From Chloroflexota bacterium (GTDB lineage: Bacteria; Chloroflexota; Anaerolineae; Aggregatilineales; Phototrophicaceae), in contig JACRPS010000003.1 of assembly GCA_016223085.1 (NCBI GenBank), positions 372,001 through 436,000 on the forward strand: DNA of 64,000 nucleotides, written 5' to 3'. Position 1 is the stretch's first letter. The number at the start of each line of letters is the position of its first letter. Below, piece by piece: positions 15,063 through 23,608 of the stretch. The position numbers and the translations under genes were made by a program. The notes below the pieces were generated by a model that made no database searches, was not told where the DNA came from, and saw only the letters and a list, made by a program, of their open reading frames with translations.

Positions 15063-17594
15063 TTAATTCCCCCCGAATCGCATCTCCGGCGGGACGTAGG
15101 TTGTCACGCGGAACGGAATCGTGGCGCTGGTCTGCGTCGTGCCGTCGGCCATCTGCGCCCGCGCCACTAACTCATGGTCGCCGAGTTCCAGCGGCCACCA
15201 CAGCGCCCAGGGCGCAGCCGTCACTGTGCCCAGTTCCGCGCCATCCATCAGGTACGTCACGGCCAGCGTGCCCGGCGGCGCGCCCACCGTCAGCCGCAAA
15301 CGCTGCGTCTCCGGCGGCGTGATCGGCGATAGCTGGAACACGGTGTACGGGTCGGGTTCGAGCAGGCGCAGGCCGGTCTTTTCGTCCGGCAGCCGGACCG
15401 CCGCTTGGGACGGCGGTGGTAGAATACCATTGCGGATGCCCCAATCGCGTGCTTCCTGCGGCAGCACCAGGTACACCCGCTGTACGCGGTCTGCCGGCGG
15501 TGTGGTGTCGTCCGCCAGCAGGCCGGTCTGTCGGTTGATCTCAAACGTCTGGTACAGGTTGTCCGGTTTGGTCGGTACTGTTCCCGCAACGAATAATTCG
15601 GTTTTACGCAGGGGACATTCCGGCGTCGGCAGCAGGCCGCTGAGGGCGCAGACTTCGTGCCGCACAATGCCCGGCGGTTCAGGGAACGCCAGTTCCGGTT
15701 GGCCGAGCAGCACCCGCCGCATGAACGCGTTCCAGGCCGGGGCCGCGCCGCTAACGCCGGTCACGTTGGTCATCGGCGTGTTGTCCGCGTTGCCGACCCA
15801 AACGCCTACGACGAGATTCGGCGTGTAGCCGACAATCCAGTTGTCGCGGAAATCGGTGGTCGTGCCGGTCTTGGCTGCCGCCGGTCGCCCGATGTTGAGC
15901 GCGCTGTTGCGGCCAAAGCCGGCAATACGCGCGTTGTCGTCGCTCAGGATGTCAGTGATGATGTAGGCCACGCGCTCGTCAATCACGCGGGTATCCAGGC
16001 GCGGCGGCTTCCACTCGTACAGCACGTTGCCGGCGTGGTCAGACACTTTCAGAATCATCGTCGGCTGCACCCGGTAGCCGCCGTTGGCGAAGATGCTGTA
16101 GGCCTGCGCCAGATCAAGCAGCCGCACTTCCCCGCCGCCGAGCGTGATCGCCAGATCAACGCCGGTGTTGTCTGCCAGCGTTTCCACGCCCGCGTTTTTC
16201 AGCAGCCCGACCAGCGCCGGCAGCCCCACGTCTGCCAGCGCCACCACCGCCGGGATATTCATGGACGACGCCAGCGCCTCGCGCACCAGCACCGGCCCGT
16301 GTTCGACCAGTCCGAAGTTGGCCGGCGTGTAGCTTTCCAGCTTGCGCGTGACAAACGGCGTTTCCACGTCCAGCACCATCGTTGCCGCCGTCCAGGGCTG
16401 GTCACGCAGTGGGTTCATCGCTGCCGCGTAGGTGAATGGCTTAAGGGCGCTGCCTGGCTGGCGGGGCGCCAGCGCCGCGTTCACCGCGCCGTCAATCGTT
16501 TCATCGAAATAATCCGGGCTGCCGAGCATCGTTAACACCTGTCCGGTGTGCGGGTCAAGCGCCACCAGCGCGGCATTGCGGGCGTTGGCCGGGACTCTAC
16601 CCGCTACGACCGGGTTGTTCAGCCGGTAAAGCTGCTGCTGCACGATCTCCTGCGCGATGGTCTGCCAGTTGAGGTCAACCGTCGTCACCACCTCCAGCCC
16701 GCCCTGGTAAACCTGTTCGGGAAACTGGCGCTGAAGCTGCGTCCACACTGCCATCACGAAATGCGGCGCGTTGATCGGGAACGGTGTAGCCGCGAACTGC
16801 AATGCGTCCAGCTTGGCGGTTTCCGCTTGTTCCTGGCTCAGATAGCCGTTCTGCGCCATCAAATCTAGCACCGCGGCCTGCCGCGTTTTTGCCGCTTCCA
16901 GATTCGCCAGCGGGTCGTAGACGGCGGGCGCTTGAATCAGCCCGGCCAGCAGCGCGCATTCCGCCAGCGACAGTTCCGGCGCGCTTTTGCCGAAGTACGC
17001 CCGGGCCGCGCCTTCGATGCCGTAGGCCAGGTTGCCGTAATAGCTCTGATTCAGATACAGCGCCAGCACGTCATCCTTGCTGTAGGCGTTTTGCAGCCGG
17101 ATCGCCAGGATGCTTTCGCGCAGCTTGCGGCGCAGGCTGCGTTCGGCGCGCTGCTCCGGGTCGAGCAGCAGATTACGCGCCACCTGCTGCGTGATCGTGC
17201 TGCCGCCCGCCAGCACTTCGCCGCCGCGCAGGTTAATCCATAGCGCACGGGCGATGCCAACCACGTCCACGCCGGGATGGCTGTAGAAATTGGCGTCCTC
17301 GGTGGCAATCGTCGCCTGGATGCAATGCTGGGGGATTTCGTTCAGCGCCAGCGCCGTGTTGCGTCCCCCTTCCGGCGGCAGAATTTCGTACAGCAGTTGG
17401 CCGTTGCGGTCATAAATGCGCGTGGACGGCAGCGCCAGCCCGGCCTGCAGGCGATCAATCGAGGGCAAGTCCGAGACCAGCCAGGCGTACAGCCACGCGC
17501 CGAACGCCAGCAGCAGCACCGCGCCGATCAGCGCGAGCTTGCGGCGGGGTGAGAGGCGACGAATATGCTTTAATAATAGTAGAAATTTTTTCAC
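15063..17594 (-). CDS. pbpC: Penicillin-binding protein 1C (bifunctional transglycosylase/transpeptidase)
   Basis: 843 aa. One N-terminal membrane anchor (about residues 20-40) leads into a GT51 glycosyltransferase domain with Glu99 in EDANFYSHPGVD, GGSTITQQVARNLLL and a QSYYGNLAYGIEGAA segment. The transpeptidase domain has Ser382-x-x-Lys385 (GSALKPF), SMN and Lys575-Thr-Gly (KTGT). A C-terminal BiPBP_C-like beta domain follows after CALSGLLPTPECP. The enzyme polymerises and cross-links peptidoglycan outside the membrane. It starts with GTG, overlapping the VanZ-like gene by four bases (GTGA), so the two are translationally coupled. Confidence 0.93.
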   Translation of the reverse strand: MKKFLLLLKHIRRLSPRRKLALIGAVLLLAFGAWLYAWLVSDLPSIDRLQAGLALPSTRIYDRNGQLLYEILPPEGGRNTALALNEIPQHCIQATIATEDANFYSHPGVDVVGIARALWINLRGGEVLAGGSTITQQVARNLLLDPEQRAERSLRRKLRESILAIRLQNAYSKDDVLALYLNQSYYGNLAYGIEGAARAYFGKSAPELSLAECALLAGLIQAPAVYDPLANLEAAKTRQAAVLDLMAQNGYLSQEQAETAKLDALQFAATPFPINAPHFVMAVWTQLQRQFPEQVYQGGLEVVTTVDLNWQTIAQEIVQQQLYRLNNPVVAGRVPANARNAALVALDPHTGQVLTMLGSPDYFDETIDGAVNAALAPRQPGSALKPFTYAAAMNPLRDQPWTAATMVLDVETPFVTRKLESYTPANFGLVEHGPVLVREALASSMNIPAVVALADVGLPALVGLLKNAGVETLADNTGVDLAITLGGGEVRLLDLAQAYSIFANGGYRVQPTMILKVSDHAGNVLYEWKPPRLDTRVIDERVAYIITDILSDDNARIAGFGRNSALNIGRPAAAKTGTTTDFRDNWIVGYTPNLVVGVWVGNADNTPMTNVTGVSGAAPAWNAFMRRVLLGQPELAFPEPPGIVRHEVCALSGLLPTPECPLRKTELFVAGTVPTKPDNLYQTFEINRQTGLLADDTTPPADRVQRVYLVLPQEARDWGIRNGILPPPSQAAVRLPDEKTGLRLLEPDPYTVFQLSPITPPETQRLRLTVGAPPGTLAVTYLMDGAELGTVTAAPWALWWPLELGDHELVARAQMADGTTQTSATIPFRVTTYVPPEMRFGGN

Positions 17595-18001
17595 AACCTA
17601 GACCTGCTACACAGTTTTCTGCAAAAGAGGCCTTGCCAGTACACCACCCCAAACGCCACCACGAACACGCCGAGCCAGTTCGCCAGCAGATCGGCCAGAC
17701 TCGCCGTGCGGCCAGCAACCACCTGCTGGTAAAACTCGGTTGCCGTACCAAGCGCCAGCGCGAGTCCCATCGCCAGCAGCAGCGCGTTCCGGCGCGGCAG
17801 CCGCAGCGCCGCGTAAGCGATGGCCGTCAGCAGCCCGAACAGCGCCGCATGGCCGATGGTCGCGCCCAGTTCGGTGCGGCCAATCAGCGCGATCATCAGG
17901 TGCACCACCGGCACGCGGTCGGTCTGGGTGGTCAGCGTCAGCACAAACAGCGCCCACACCAGCATCACCAGCGTTCGTAAGGACAGATATTGGTTTTTCA
18001 T
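17591..18001 (-). CDS. VanZ-like family membrane protein
   Basis: 136 aa from ATG at 18001 (MKNQYLSLR). Four hydrophobic helices are visible, with the VanZ-like signature region HAALFGLLTAIAY and GTATEFYQQVVAGRTASLADLLANWLG (only the parts around TEFYQ and DLLANWLG are diagnostic). VanZ-like proteins occur widely and are linked to low-level teicoplanin resistance in some species, by an unknown mechanism. Coupling to pbpC through a GTGA overlap supports a role at the cell wall. Confidence 0.85.
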   Translation of the reverse strand: MKNQYLSLRTLVMLVWALFVLTLTTQTDRVPVVHLMIALIGRTELGATIGHAALFGLLTAIAYAALRLPRRNALLLAMGLALALGTATEFYQQVVAGRTASLADLLANWLGVFVVAFGVVYWQGLFCRKLCSRSRL

Positions 18002-18236
18002 GACATCGATTGTAACAGAAACAGGGGTCGGTGCGCGGCGGGCAGGCAACGGTTTGCCTACGGGGTGCGCTCGATTAACGTGCGCGGTGCAGGGGCACGG
18101 CGACGCTATATCCCTACTGCAACTCCCATTTTAACCGGCTTTAAACCCTGAGCATTTGCCGAATCTCTACCTCCAGCAACCCCAAAATCGGGTATCCTGT
18201 AGCTGGCACAGTCTCCCAACTACCGACTCTGCTTTG

Positions 18237-18268
18237 TCTGGTAACTGGTAACTGGTGACTGGAAACTA
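18237..18268. repeat. Short heptad-like tandem repeat
   Basis: CTGGTAACTGGTAACTGGTG followed by ACTGGAAACT, a 7-base unit (CTGGTAA) repeated about four times, in the leader of the signal peptidase gene. Confidence 0.75.
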
Positions 18269-18294
18269 TCCTGAATTTTCTCGGAGTTATATCC

Positions 18295-18849
18295 ATGCTC
18301 TATCGTCCCGGGCCGCTGTTCACGCCGGAAACCGCCTCGCTACTGGTGGCGGCAGGCGAATGGGTGAAAACCATTCTCGTCGGTGTGGTGCTGGTGGTGG
18401 TGATTAACCTGTTTTTCCCGCGTTACGTGGTGGACGGGCGCAGCATGGAGCCGCAGCTCCATAGCTGGGATTTGCTGTTTGCGACCAGTCTGGACGTGAT
18501 GACCAACCAGCTTCAGCGCGGCGACGTGGTGGCGCTGATTTCCCCGCGTGATGGCGTGCGAGTGGTGAAGCGTATCATCGGCCTGCCTGGTGAACGGGTC
18601 GAAGTGCAGGATGGGCAGGTATACATTAACGGCGAGGCGCTGCCGGAAAATTACATTAACGAGCCGCCGCGTTACACCGGCATGTGGCAGGTGGGTGAAG
18701 ATCAGTATTTTGTGTTGGGGGACAACCGCAACCACAGCCTGGATTCTCACGTCTACGGCCCGGTTGACCGCGACCGCATTCAGGGCGTGGTGAAGTTCCG
18801 CTACTGGCCGTTGAACCAGATCAGCCTCATGCCTGTGCCGGAGTATTAG
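18295..18849 (+). CDS. lepB: Signal peptidase I
   Basis: 184 aa. It has an N-terminal membrane helix (about residues 25-42), the catalytic Ser50 in RSMEP, the general base Lys92 in VVKRIIGLPGE, and the box E motif GDNRNHSLDSH. It cleaves signal peptides from Sec/Tat-exported proteins on the outer face of the membrane, of which this window encodes many. The length is typical for Gram-positive-type LepB. CGGAG lies 11 bases before the ATG. Confidence 0.95.
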   Translation: MLYRPGPLFTPETASLLVAAGEWVKTILVGVVLVVVINLFFPRYVVDGRSMEPQLHSWDLLFATSLDVMTNQLQRGDVVALISPRDGVRVVKRIIGLPGERVEVQDGQVYINGEALPENYINEPPRYTGMWQVGEDQYFVLGDNRNHSLDSHVYGPVDRDRIQGVVKFRYWPLNQISLMPVPEY

Positions 18850-18858
18850 ATAAAAATC

Positions 18859-18887
18859 GTAGGGACACGGTGGCGCCATGTCCCTAC
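18859..18887. repeat. GTAGGGRC palindrome
   Basis: Arms GTAGGGACA and TGTCCCTAC; inner CGGTGGCGCCA. It lies 10 bases after the lepB stop. Confidence 0.85.
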
Positions 18888-18904
18888 AAGCGTTCGACAA
18901 AAAT

Positions 18905-18932
18905 GTAGGGGAGGTCTGACGCACTCCCCCAC
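18905..18932. repeat. GTAGGGRC palindrome, variant copy
   Basis: Arms GTAGGGGAG and CTCCCCCAC; a second copy in the short gap between lepB and the coiled-coil gene. Confidence 0.6.
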
Positions 18933-18960
18933 AAGCGGGACAACCGTTTTGCAACGGTGT

Positions 18961-19338
18961 TTATTTCACCTTGACCGTGCCGCGCACGACCGATTCGCGG
19001 CGGAACGTCTTCAGCCAGCCGTGCTGGTCCGGGTCCTTCAGCAGCATGTCGTCCAGCGCCCGCGTGTCGTAGCTGAAACGCACGCTGTCCTGCGTCAGCG
19101 CCGCGTAACCTTCGTCGTCCTTCCAGTTCGACCCTTTTTCTTCCAGCAGAACGCGCAGTTCATCCTTGATGGTCTGGATTTTGTCGCTCAGCGACTCAAT
19201 GCGCTCCTGCAGCGAGCGCACGATGTCCACGCGCTCGGCGATTTCCATATCCAGCAAATCGGGCTTCTTCAGACCGTTCTTGCCGTGTTTTCCGTTAGTG
19301 CCCGTGCTTACTACGAACAGTTCTTCTCGTGCCACCAT
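18961..19338 (-). CDS. Coiled-coil protein of unknown function, possibly phage Gp157/Gam-like
   Basis: 125 aa from ATG at 19338 with GAGGAG upstream. Residues about 30-70 form a charged coiled coil (RVDIVRSLQERIESLSDKIQ and the following stretch). The C-terminal part has a beta-rich, aromatic segment (SVRFSYDTRALDDMLLKDPD) ending in RRESVVRGTVKVK. The layout (coiled coil then a small basic C-terminal strand region) resembles phage Gp157 or Gam-type proteins, but I cannot confirm this. No phage genes lie around it. Confidence 0.65.
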   Translation of the reverse strand: MVAREELFVVSTGTNGKHGKNGLKKPDLLDMEIAERVDIVRSLQERIESLSDKIQTIKDELRVLLEEKGSNWKDDEGYAALTQDSVRFSYDTRALDDMLLKDPDQHGWLKTFRRESVVRGTVKVK

Positions 19339-19541
19339 GTCTTATGGCTCCTCGTACTCTGTGGCCTGCTGCCACCGTTACAAGTATCTGATAGTCAGAT
19401 TAAAAGGAAGCGTTGTCTATATCAGAAGTATATCAGAAAACTTGTTCTATGTCCAGAGTCAATTAGAACATTCGTGCGGTTAGCGCGCCGGTCTGAATTG
19501 ATTTATCTTATACGTACTGTCTTACTGAATCAGGACCTGTT

Positions 19542-21038
19542 ATGGCACGTATCTTCATCAGCTACAGCCGCACCGATGAACCGTTTGCCCGCCGTCTGGC
19601 AACGTCGCTCTCCAACATGGGTGCGGACATCTGGATTGATGTGGAGGACATCCCGGCAGGCATGAAGTGGAGCAGCGCCATTCAGCAGGGGCTGGACAGC
19701 GGCGATCTGCTGATTGTCATTATCAGCCCGGAATCCATGTCCTCACGTAATGTCGAAGACGAGTGGCAGTATTACCTGGACAACGGCAAGCCGGTCATCC
19801 CGGTGCTGCTCAAACCCGCCAAAATCCACTTCCAGTTGAACCGCATCCAGTATATTGATTTCCACCGTCAGCCTTATGACACTGCACTGTACCAGCTTTA
19901 CGCCGAACTACGCCGCAAAGGCGTTTATGTCAACCCCAACATGGCCGACCCGGCTGCCGCCTACCAGCCTTCACCGCATCAATTTCCGCCAGTGACCGCG
20001 CCTACCCCTAAACCGCGCCGCCTGCCGCTGCTGGCTGTTGGTGTGGTCGGTGTGCTGGGTCTGGTGCTGGTAGGGATCGTCGTCGTGCTGGCCTTGCTGG
20101 CAAGCACTAACCAGCAGAACAACATCGCGGCCACCGCTACCACTCCCCTAAATGTCGTCGTTGAACCCACGAATACCCGCCAGGCAGCTCCTACCAACAC
20201 ACCGACTGCCGCGCCCACCAACGCGCCCCGCCCCGGCCTTGATGCGCCTGTCACTCGTAACGCCGACTGGTCGCCTGTACTGCGCGACCGAAATGGCATC
20301 CAGATGGCGCTGGTGCCTATCGGCTGCTTTACGATGGGCAGCAGTGATGAACAAATCCGTTTTGAGCATGATCTGTGCCGTACCGTGCTCGGCACTTGTA
20401 CCGGGAATGCGGACGAAGCGCCGCCGATACAAATCTGCTTCCAGCAGCCGTTCTGGATTGGCCGCACCGAAGTGACCAATGCCCAGTACGGTTCGCACGG
20501 CGCGTTCGCGGGCGACAATCTTCCGCGCACCAACATCACCTGGGAACAGGCGGCAGCCTTTTGTGACAGCCGGGGGATGCGCCTGCCGACCGAAGCCGAA
20601 TGGGAATACGCCGCGCGTGGCCCGGACGGGCTGATTTTCCCCTGGGGCAACCGCCCGGATTCAACGCGGCTCAACTACTGTGACCGCAACTGCGAGTTTA
20701 ACTGGCGTGACACCGGCGGCAACGATGGTTACGCTGAACCCGCGCCGGTCGGTTCCTATCCCACCGGCGCCTCGTGGGTTGGCGCGCTGGATATGAGCGG
20801 CAACGTGTGGGAATGGACGAGCACGATTTACACGGCTTATCCGTACCAGGCGAACGATGGACGCGAAGACCGGAGCAACGTGAATGCCAAACGCACCCTG
20901 CGCGGCAGTTCGTGGAACTGGATTGCGTCCGACGCCACCACCACCGCCCGCGACGACTACGCCGGCGATTTCGCCAGCAGCGACTGGTACGGCTTCCGCT
21001 GCGCCCGTGATTTCCAGCCCGGCGACCTGAACGGCTGA
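19542..21038 (+). CDS. TIR domain fused through a membrane helix to a formylglycine-generating-enzyme-like domain
   Basis: 498 aa. The TIR domain (residues 1 to about 127) starts ARIFISYSRTDEPFARRL. It keeps a Glu in NVEDEW (Glu74) at the place of the NAD-cleaving Glu of active TIR domains. A Pro-rich linker leads to one membrane helix (about residues 162-187), then a Thr/Pro-rich stalk. An FGE-sulfatase/SUMF1-like domain follows from about 245, with MALVPIGCFTMGSS, RLPTEAEWEYAARG, DMSGNVWEWT and a C-terminal YGFRCAR. TIR would be cytoplasmic and the FGE-like lectin-type domain outside. No sulfatase is nearby; in conflict systems FGE-like domains may be binding modules. Confidence 0.88.
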   Translation: MARIFISYSRTDEPFARRLATSLSNMGADIWIDVEDIPAGMKWSSAIQQGLDSGDLLIVIISPESMSSRNVEDEWQYYLDNGKPVIPVLLKPAKIHFQLNRIQYIDFHRQPYDTALYQLYAELRRKGVYVNPNMADPAAAYQPSPHQFPPVTAPTPKPRRLPLLAVGVVGVLGLVLVGIVVVLALLASTNQQNNIAATATTPLNVVVEPTNTRQAAPTNTPTAAPTNAPRPGLDAPVTRNADWSPVLRDRNGIQMALVPIGCFTMGSSDEQIRFEHDLCRTVLGTCTGNADEAPPIQICFQQPFWIGRTEVTNAQYGSHGAFAGDNLPRTNITWEQAAAFCDSRGMRLPTEAEWEYAARGPDGLIFPWGNRPDSTRLNYCDRNCEFNWRDTGGNDGYAEPAPVGSYPTGASWVGALDMSGNVWEWTSTIYTAYPYQANDGREDRSNVNAKRTLRGSSWNWIASDATTTARDDYAGDFASSDWYGFRCARDFQPGDLNG

Positions 21039-21074
21039 TAAACGCGCGGGTAATTAAACGCCTTCGGTTATGCT

Positions 21075-21101
21075 GTAGGGACACGGCATGCCGTTCCCTA
21101 C
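21075..21101. repeat. GTAGGGRC palindrome
   Basis: GTAGGGACACGGCATGCCGT followed by TCCCTAC, between convergent genes. Confidence 0.8.
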
Positions 21102-21107
21102 GGGCGG

Positions 21108-21126
21108 ACAACTGACAACTGTCAAC
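21108..21126. repeat. Short tandem repeat
   Basis: ACAACTG repeated (ACAACTGACAACTGTCAAC), directly after the palindrome at 21075-21101. Confidence 0.5.
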
Positions 21127-21130
21127 GCCT

Positions 21131-22525
21131 CTACGCCGGCCTGACCGTATTCAGAATCGTGTTATACACGCTCAGGTCGCCGAAGCCGCGCAGCACCATG
21201 TTCCGGTTGCTGATGATCGTAAACACGTAGACCGCCGGGCCGAGTCCCTTCACCGGGTCGCCGCTGAGGTCCAGCCGGTAACCGGTCAGTCCACTGGGCA
21301 GGGTCACGGCGCTCTCGTTTGTCACCGTCCGGTTGCCGATGCACAGCGACGCGCTCTTGCACTCGGCGGCGGCATCCTGCGGCGGGCGCGTCTGCCCCGT
21401 CTCGCCGAAGATCACCTCGAACGCGCTGCCGTCCGTTCCGCTCAGGGTGATGGTACTGCCCTGCATCACCGCCGACCAGCCCATCGGATAATCAATGGCA
21501 ATGCCGGCAATCGTGTTGGTGAAGGTTGCCATCTGCCCCGGCTGTGGCGCGGGCGGAATTCCGGCACACAGACCGCGCCCGTACAGCACCGACTGCGGTG
21601 GCACGTACTTCAGCCGCTGGAACGGCGGCACGTTGGGAATACCGGGCGCGTTGATCGCGTACCAGCCGTGCAGTGTCCGCCCCAGCACCTCGAAATATTC
21701 GCCTGACGCGGCGTTGAGGAACACGCCGGAATTGGCATCCGGCTGGTTGTAGGCCGCCAGCGTGTGCCCCTGCGCCGCCGTGATCTCGCAGTTCTGTCCC
21801 TGCGGCGGCGCGGACGAGACATTCACCGGGAAGCTGGAGGCGGTGATGTTGTTCGGGAAGCGTCCGGTCGCCATCAACTGCTGGCCGTTTAGGCCGGCGG
21901 GCACCACCCAGTTCAGGGTCAGGCCGTCCATCGGGCTGTTGTCATCGCCAATCGTCTGCATGATGCCGCCGGTGCTGTACAGCACAAATGAAGCCGACGC
22001 CAGACCAACGGGCGGGTTCTGCCAGGACAGGCTGATGGTATCCCCCCGCAGCAGCGAGAAGAAGCCAGCGTCGCCGGAGATGGATGAGCTGATGCCGATG
22101 CTGCCCTGCTGTACCGGCCCGGTGGGCACGGTCGGCGGCGGGGGCGACTGCGGCGCACGCGGCAGCCGGAGCTGCTGCCCGGCGGTGATCGCGTTCGGGT
22201 TGCTCAGACAGTTGCCGGCCACCAGTTCGGCGACGCTGCTGTTGGTGCGCGCGGCCAGGCTGCTCACCGTATCGCCGGCAACGACCGTGTACACAATTGC
22301 CCAGTCTGAACGCGGGGTACACGGGCGTGTCCCGCCGTTATTGCCGCCGGTCGGCGTGTTGGTCGGCTGCGGCGTGAACGTCGCCGAGCGCGTCGGCAGC
22401 GGCAGCGGCGTGTTAATCTGCCCGATGCGGGTTGGCACAGGCGTTTTGGCCGGCGTTGCGTTTAAGTTACACGCTGCCGCCAGCAGCGCCACCAGACCCG
22501 CCAGAAGCAGCAGTTTGCGCGGCAT
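21131..22525 (-). CDS. LysM-containing lipoprotein
   Basis: 464 aa. The lipoprotein signal ends in the lipobox LAAAC (Cys19). A Thr/Pro-rich linker (TFTPQPTNTPTGG) precedes one LysM domain (VYTVVAGDTVSSLAARTNSS, about residues 78-122). A large region of likely beta structure with SH3-like character (NCEITAAQGHTLAAYNQPDA) follows, then a C-terminal domain of unknown type (AIDYPMGWSAVMQGSTITLS). It is probably tethered to the membrane and reaches into the wall. AAAGGCGG precedes the ATG. No enzyme motif is seen. Confidence 0.85.
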   Translation of the reverse strand: MPRKLLLLAGLVALLAAACNLNATPAKTPVPTRIGQINTPLPLPTRSATFTPQPTNTPTGGNNGGTRPCTPRSDWAIVYTVVAGDTVSSLAARTNSSVAELVAGNCLSNPNAITAGQQLRLPRAPQSPPPPTVPTGPVQQGSIGISSSISGDAGFFSLLRGDTISLSWQNPPVGLASASFVLYSTGGIMQTIGDDNSPMDGLTLNWVVPAGLNGQQLMATGRFPNNITASSFPVNVSSAPPQGQNCEITAAQGHTLAAYNQPDANSGVFLNAASGEYFEVLGRTLHGWYAINAPGIPNVPPFQRLKYVPPQSVLYGRGLCAGIPPAPQPGQMATFTNTIAGIAIDYPMGWSAVMQGSTITLSGTDGSAFEVIFGETGQTRPPQDAAAECKSASLCIGNRTVTNESAVTLPSGLTGYRLDLSGDPVKGLGPAVYVFTIISNRNMVLRGFGDLSVYNTILNTVRPA

Positions 22526-22660
22526 AATTTCCGCCTTTCAGTTCCGGTTAAGGATGTCTTTGTTCAGTATATTTTTTTAGATGGGGGGATTGTCAACGGA
22601 CTTTTGGCGTATTCCCGACGGCCAACCGACGGAGGGGTTAGAAAACAGCAACCATACAGG

Positions 22661-22703
22661 CGTTTCCAGTTTCCAGTCACAGTTGCCAGAAAAAACTGAC
22701 AAC
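22661..22703. repeat. Short tandem repeat remnants
   Basis: GTTTCCAGTTTCCAGTCACA and a following AGTTGCCAG...CTGACAACT, decayed heptad units next to the 96-base element. Confidence 0.5.
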
Positions 22704-22717
22704 TATCTCTTGGCAGC

Positions 22718-22813
22718 TTAAGTAAGTTCTCGAAACAAATCAACGAAAAACGTGCAATCCGTAGGGGCGCGGCATGCCGTGCCCCTACCAAAACATTCGA
22801 TAACTTACTTTAA
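22718..22813. mobile_element. MITE-like 96-base element, copy A
   Basis: The ends are inverted repeats: TTAAGTAAGTTCTCGAA at the left and TTCGATAACTTACTTTAA at the right. The centre is the GTAGGGRC palindrome (22762-22789). It is nearly identical along its length to 30041-30138. The right end supplies the TAA stop codon of the TVP38-like gene. No coding capacity. Confidence 0.8.
22762..22789. repeat. GTAGGGRC palindrome inside the 96-base element
   Basis: Arms GTAGGGGC and GCCCCTAC, inner GCGGCATGCCGT. Confidence 0.9.
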
Positions 22814-23499
22814 GTATTCTGCGTCGTGGTTGTATCCAGCTTCAGCAGCCGCCGGATGCGCCGGTAAAACAGCAGCGGAATCACACACAGCAGCCCCAGC
22901 GCGGCATACAGCGCGATCAACTGCCCGCTGTCGCCTGTCAGCGTCGTGCCGACGGCAACGGCGGCGAACGTCGGCACGATGCCGACCAGCACCGTAATCA
23001 GCACGTACTGGCGGTACTTCATGGGCGTAAAACCCGCCGCGTAGCTGATAAAATCGTAGATGGCAAACAGGAACAGCCGCGCGTACACCAGAGTCCAGGC
23101 CTCGCCGACCTGCCGGTAAAACTTCTCGACCCGCGCCATGCCGTCCGGCCCGATCAGCCGCGCTACCACCGGCCTGCCCAGCAGCCGCGCAATCCAGAAG
23201 TTGGCGCTGCCGCCGATCACCTCCCCGATCAGCGAATAAATCGTGCCCGGCCACAGCCCGAACAGGATGCCTGCCGCGAATTGAATCGGCCCGCTGCTGA
23301 GAGGCGCGGCGATAAACGTGGAGGCGCGCAGCAGAATGTAGACCAGCGGCGCGACCGGCCCGGCGTCTACAATTGTCCGCTGCAATCGTTCCAGTCCCAC
23401 CAGTTGAATCCCGACGGTGAGCGCCAGCGTGATGCCAATAAACGACAGCACGGCCAGCGCCAGCCCGCGCCACGAAATCCGGTCGGCTTCAAAGTCCAT
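22810..23499 (-). CDS. TVP38/TMEM64-family (VTT/DedA-type) membrane protein
   Basis: 229 aa, about six hydrophobic segments. The VTT signature region is visible around AAPLSSGPIQFAAGILFGLWPGT (characteristic F-G-x-x-x-G), followed by IGEVIGGSANFWIARLLGR and a YDFISYAAGFTPMKYRQY segment. Family members move lipids or carriers across membranes; the exact substrate is unknown. The stop codon comes from the end of the repeat element at 22718-22813, so the original C-terminus may have been altered. No clear ribosome site at ATG 23499. Confidence 0.85.
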   Translation of the reverse strand: MDFEADRISWRGLALAVLSFIGITLALTVGIQLVGLERLQRTIVDAGPVAPLVYILLRASTFIAAPLSSGPIQFAAGILFGLWPGTIYSLIGEVIGGSANFWIARLLGRPVVARLIGPDGMARVEKFYRQVGEAWTLVYARLFLFAIYDFISYAAGFTPMKYRQYVLITVLVGIVPTFAAVAVGTTLTGDSGQLIALYAALGLLCVIPLLFYRRIRRLLKLDTTTTQNT

Positions 23500-23608
23500 G
23501 GGGTGTGTTACTGCCCTGTCTGGTTACGGACACAATGCCATTTTACTGTTAAAATCGCCGGGATTGAGAGTCTTTTTACGGGATACTCATACAAGGAGGT
23601 TGTTCCTG

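Noticed and set aside
15657-16535. 292-codon frame opposite pbpC
   Set aside because: Shadow of the transpeptidase domain; no ribosome site or family pattern.
18961-19338. Prophage remnant around the coiled-coil protein
   Set aside because: No integrase, capsid, tail or lysis gene lies nearby; a single weak resemblance is not enough.
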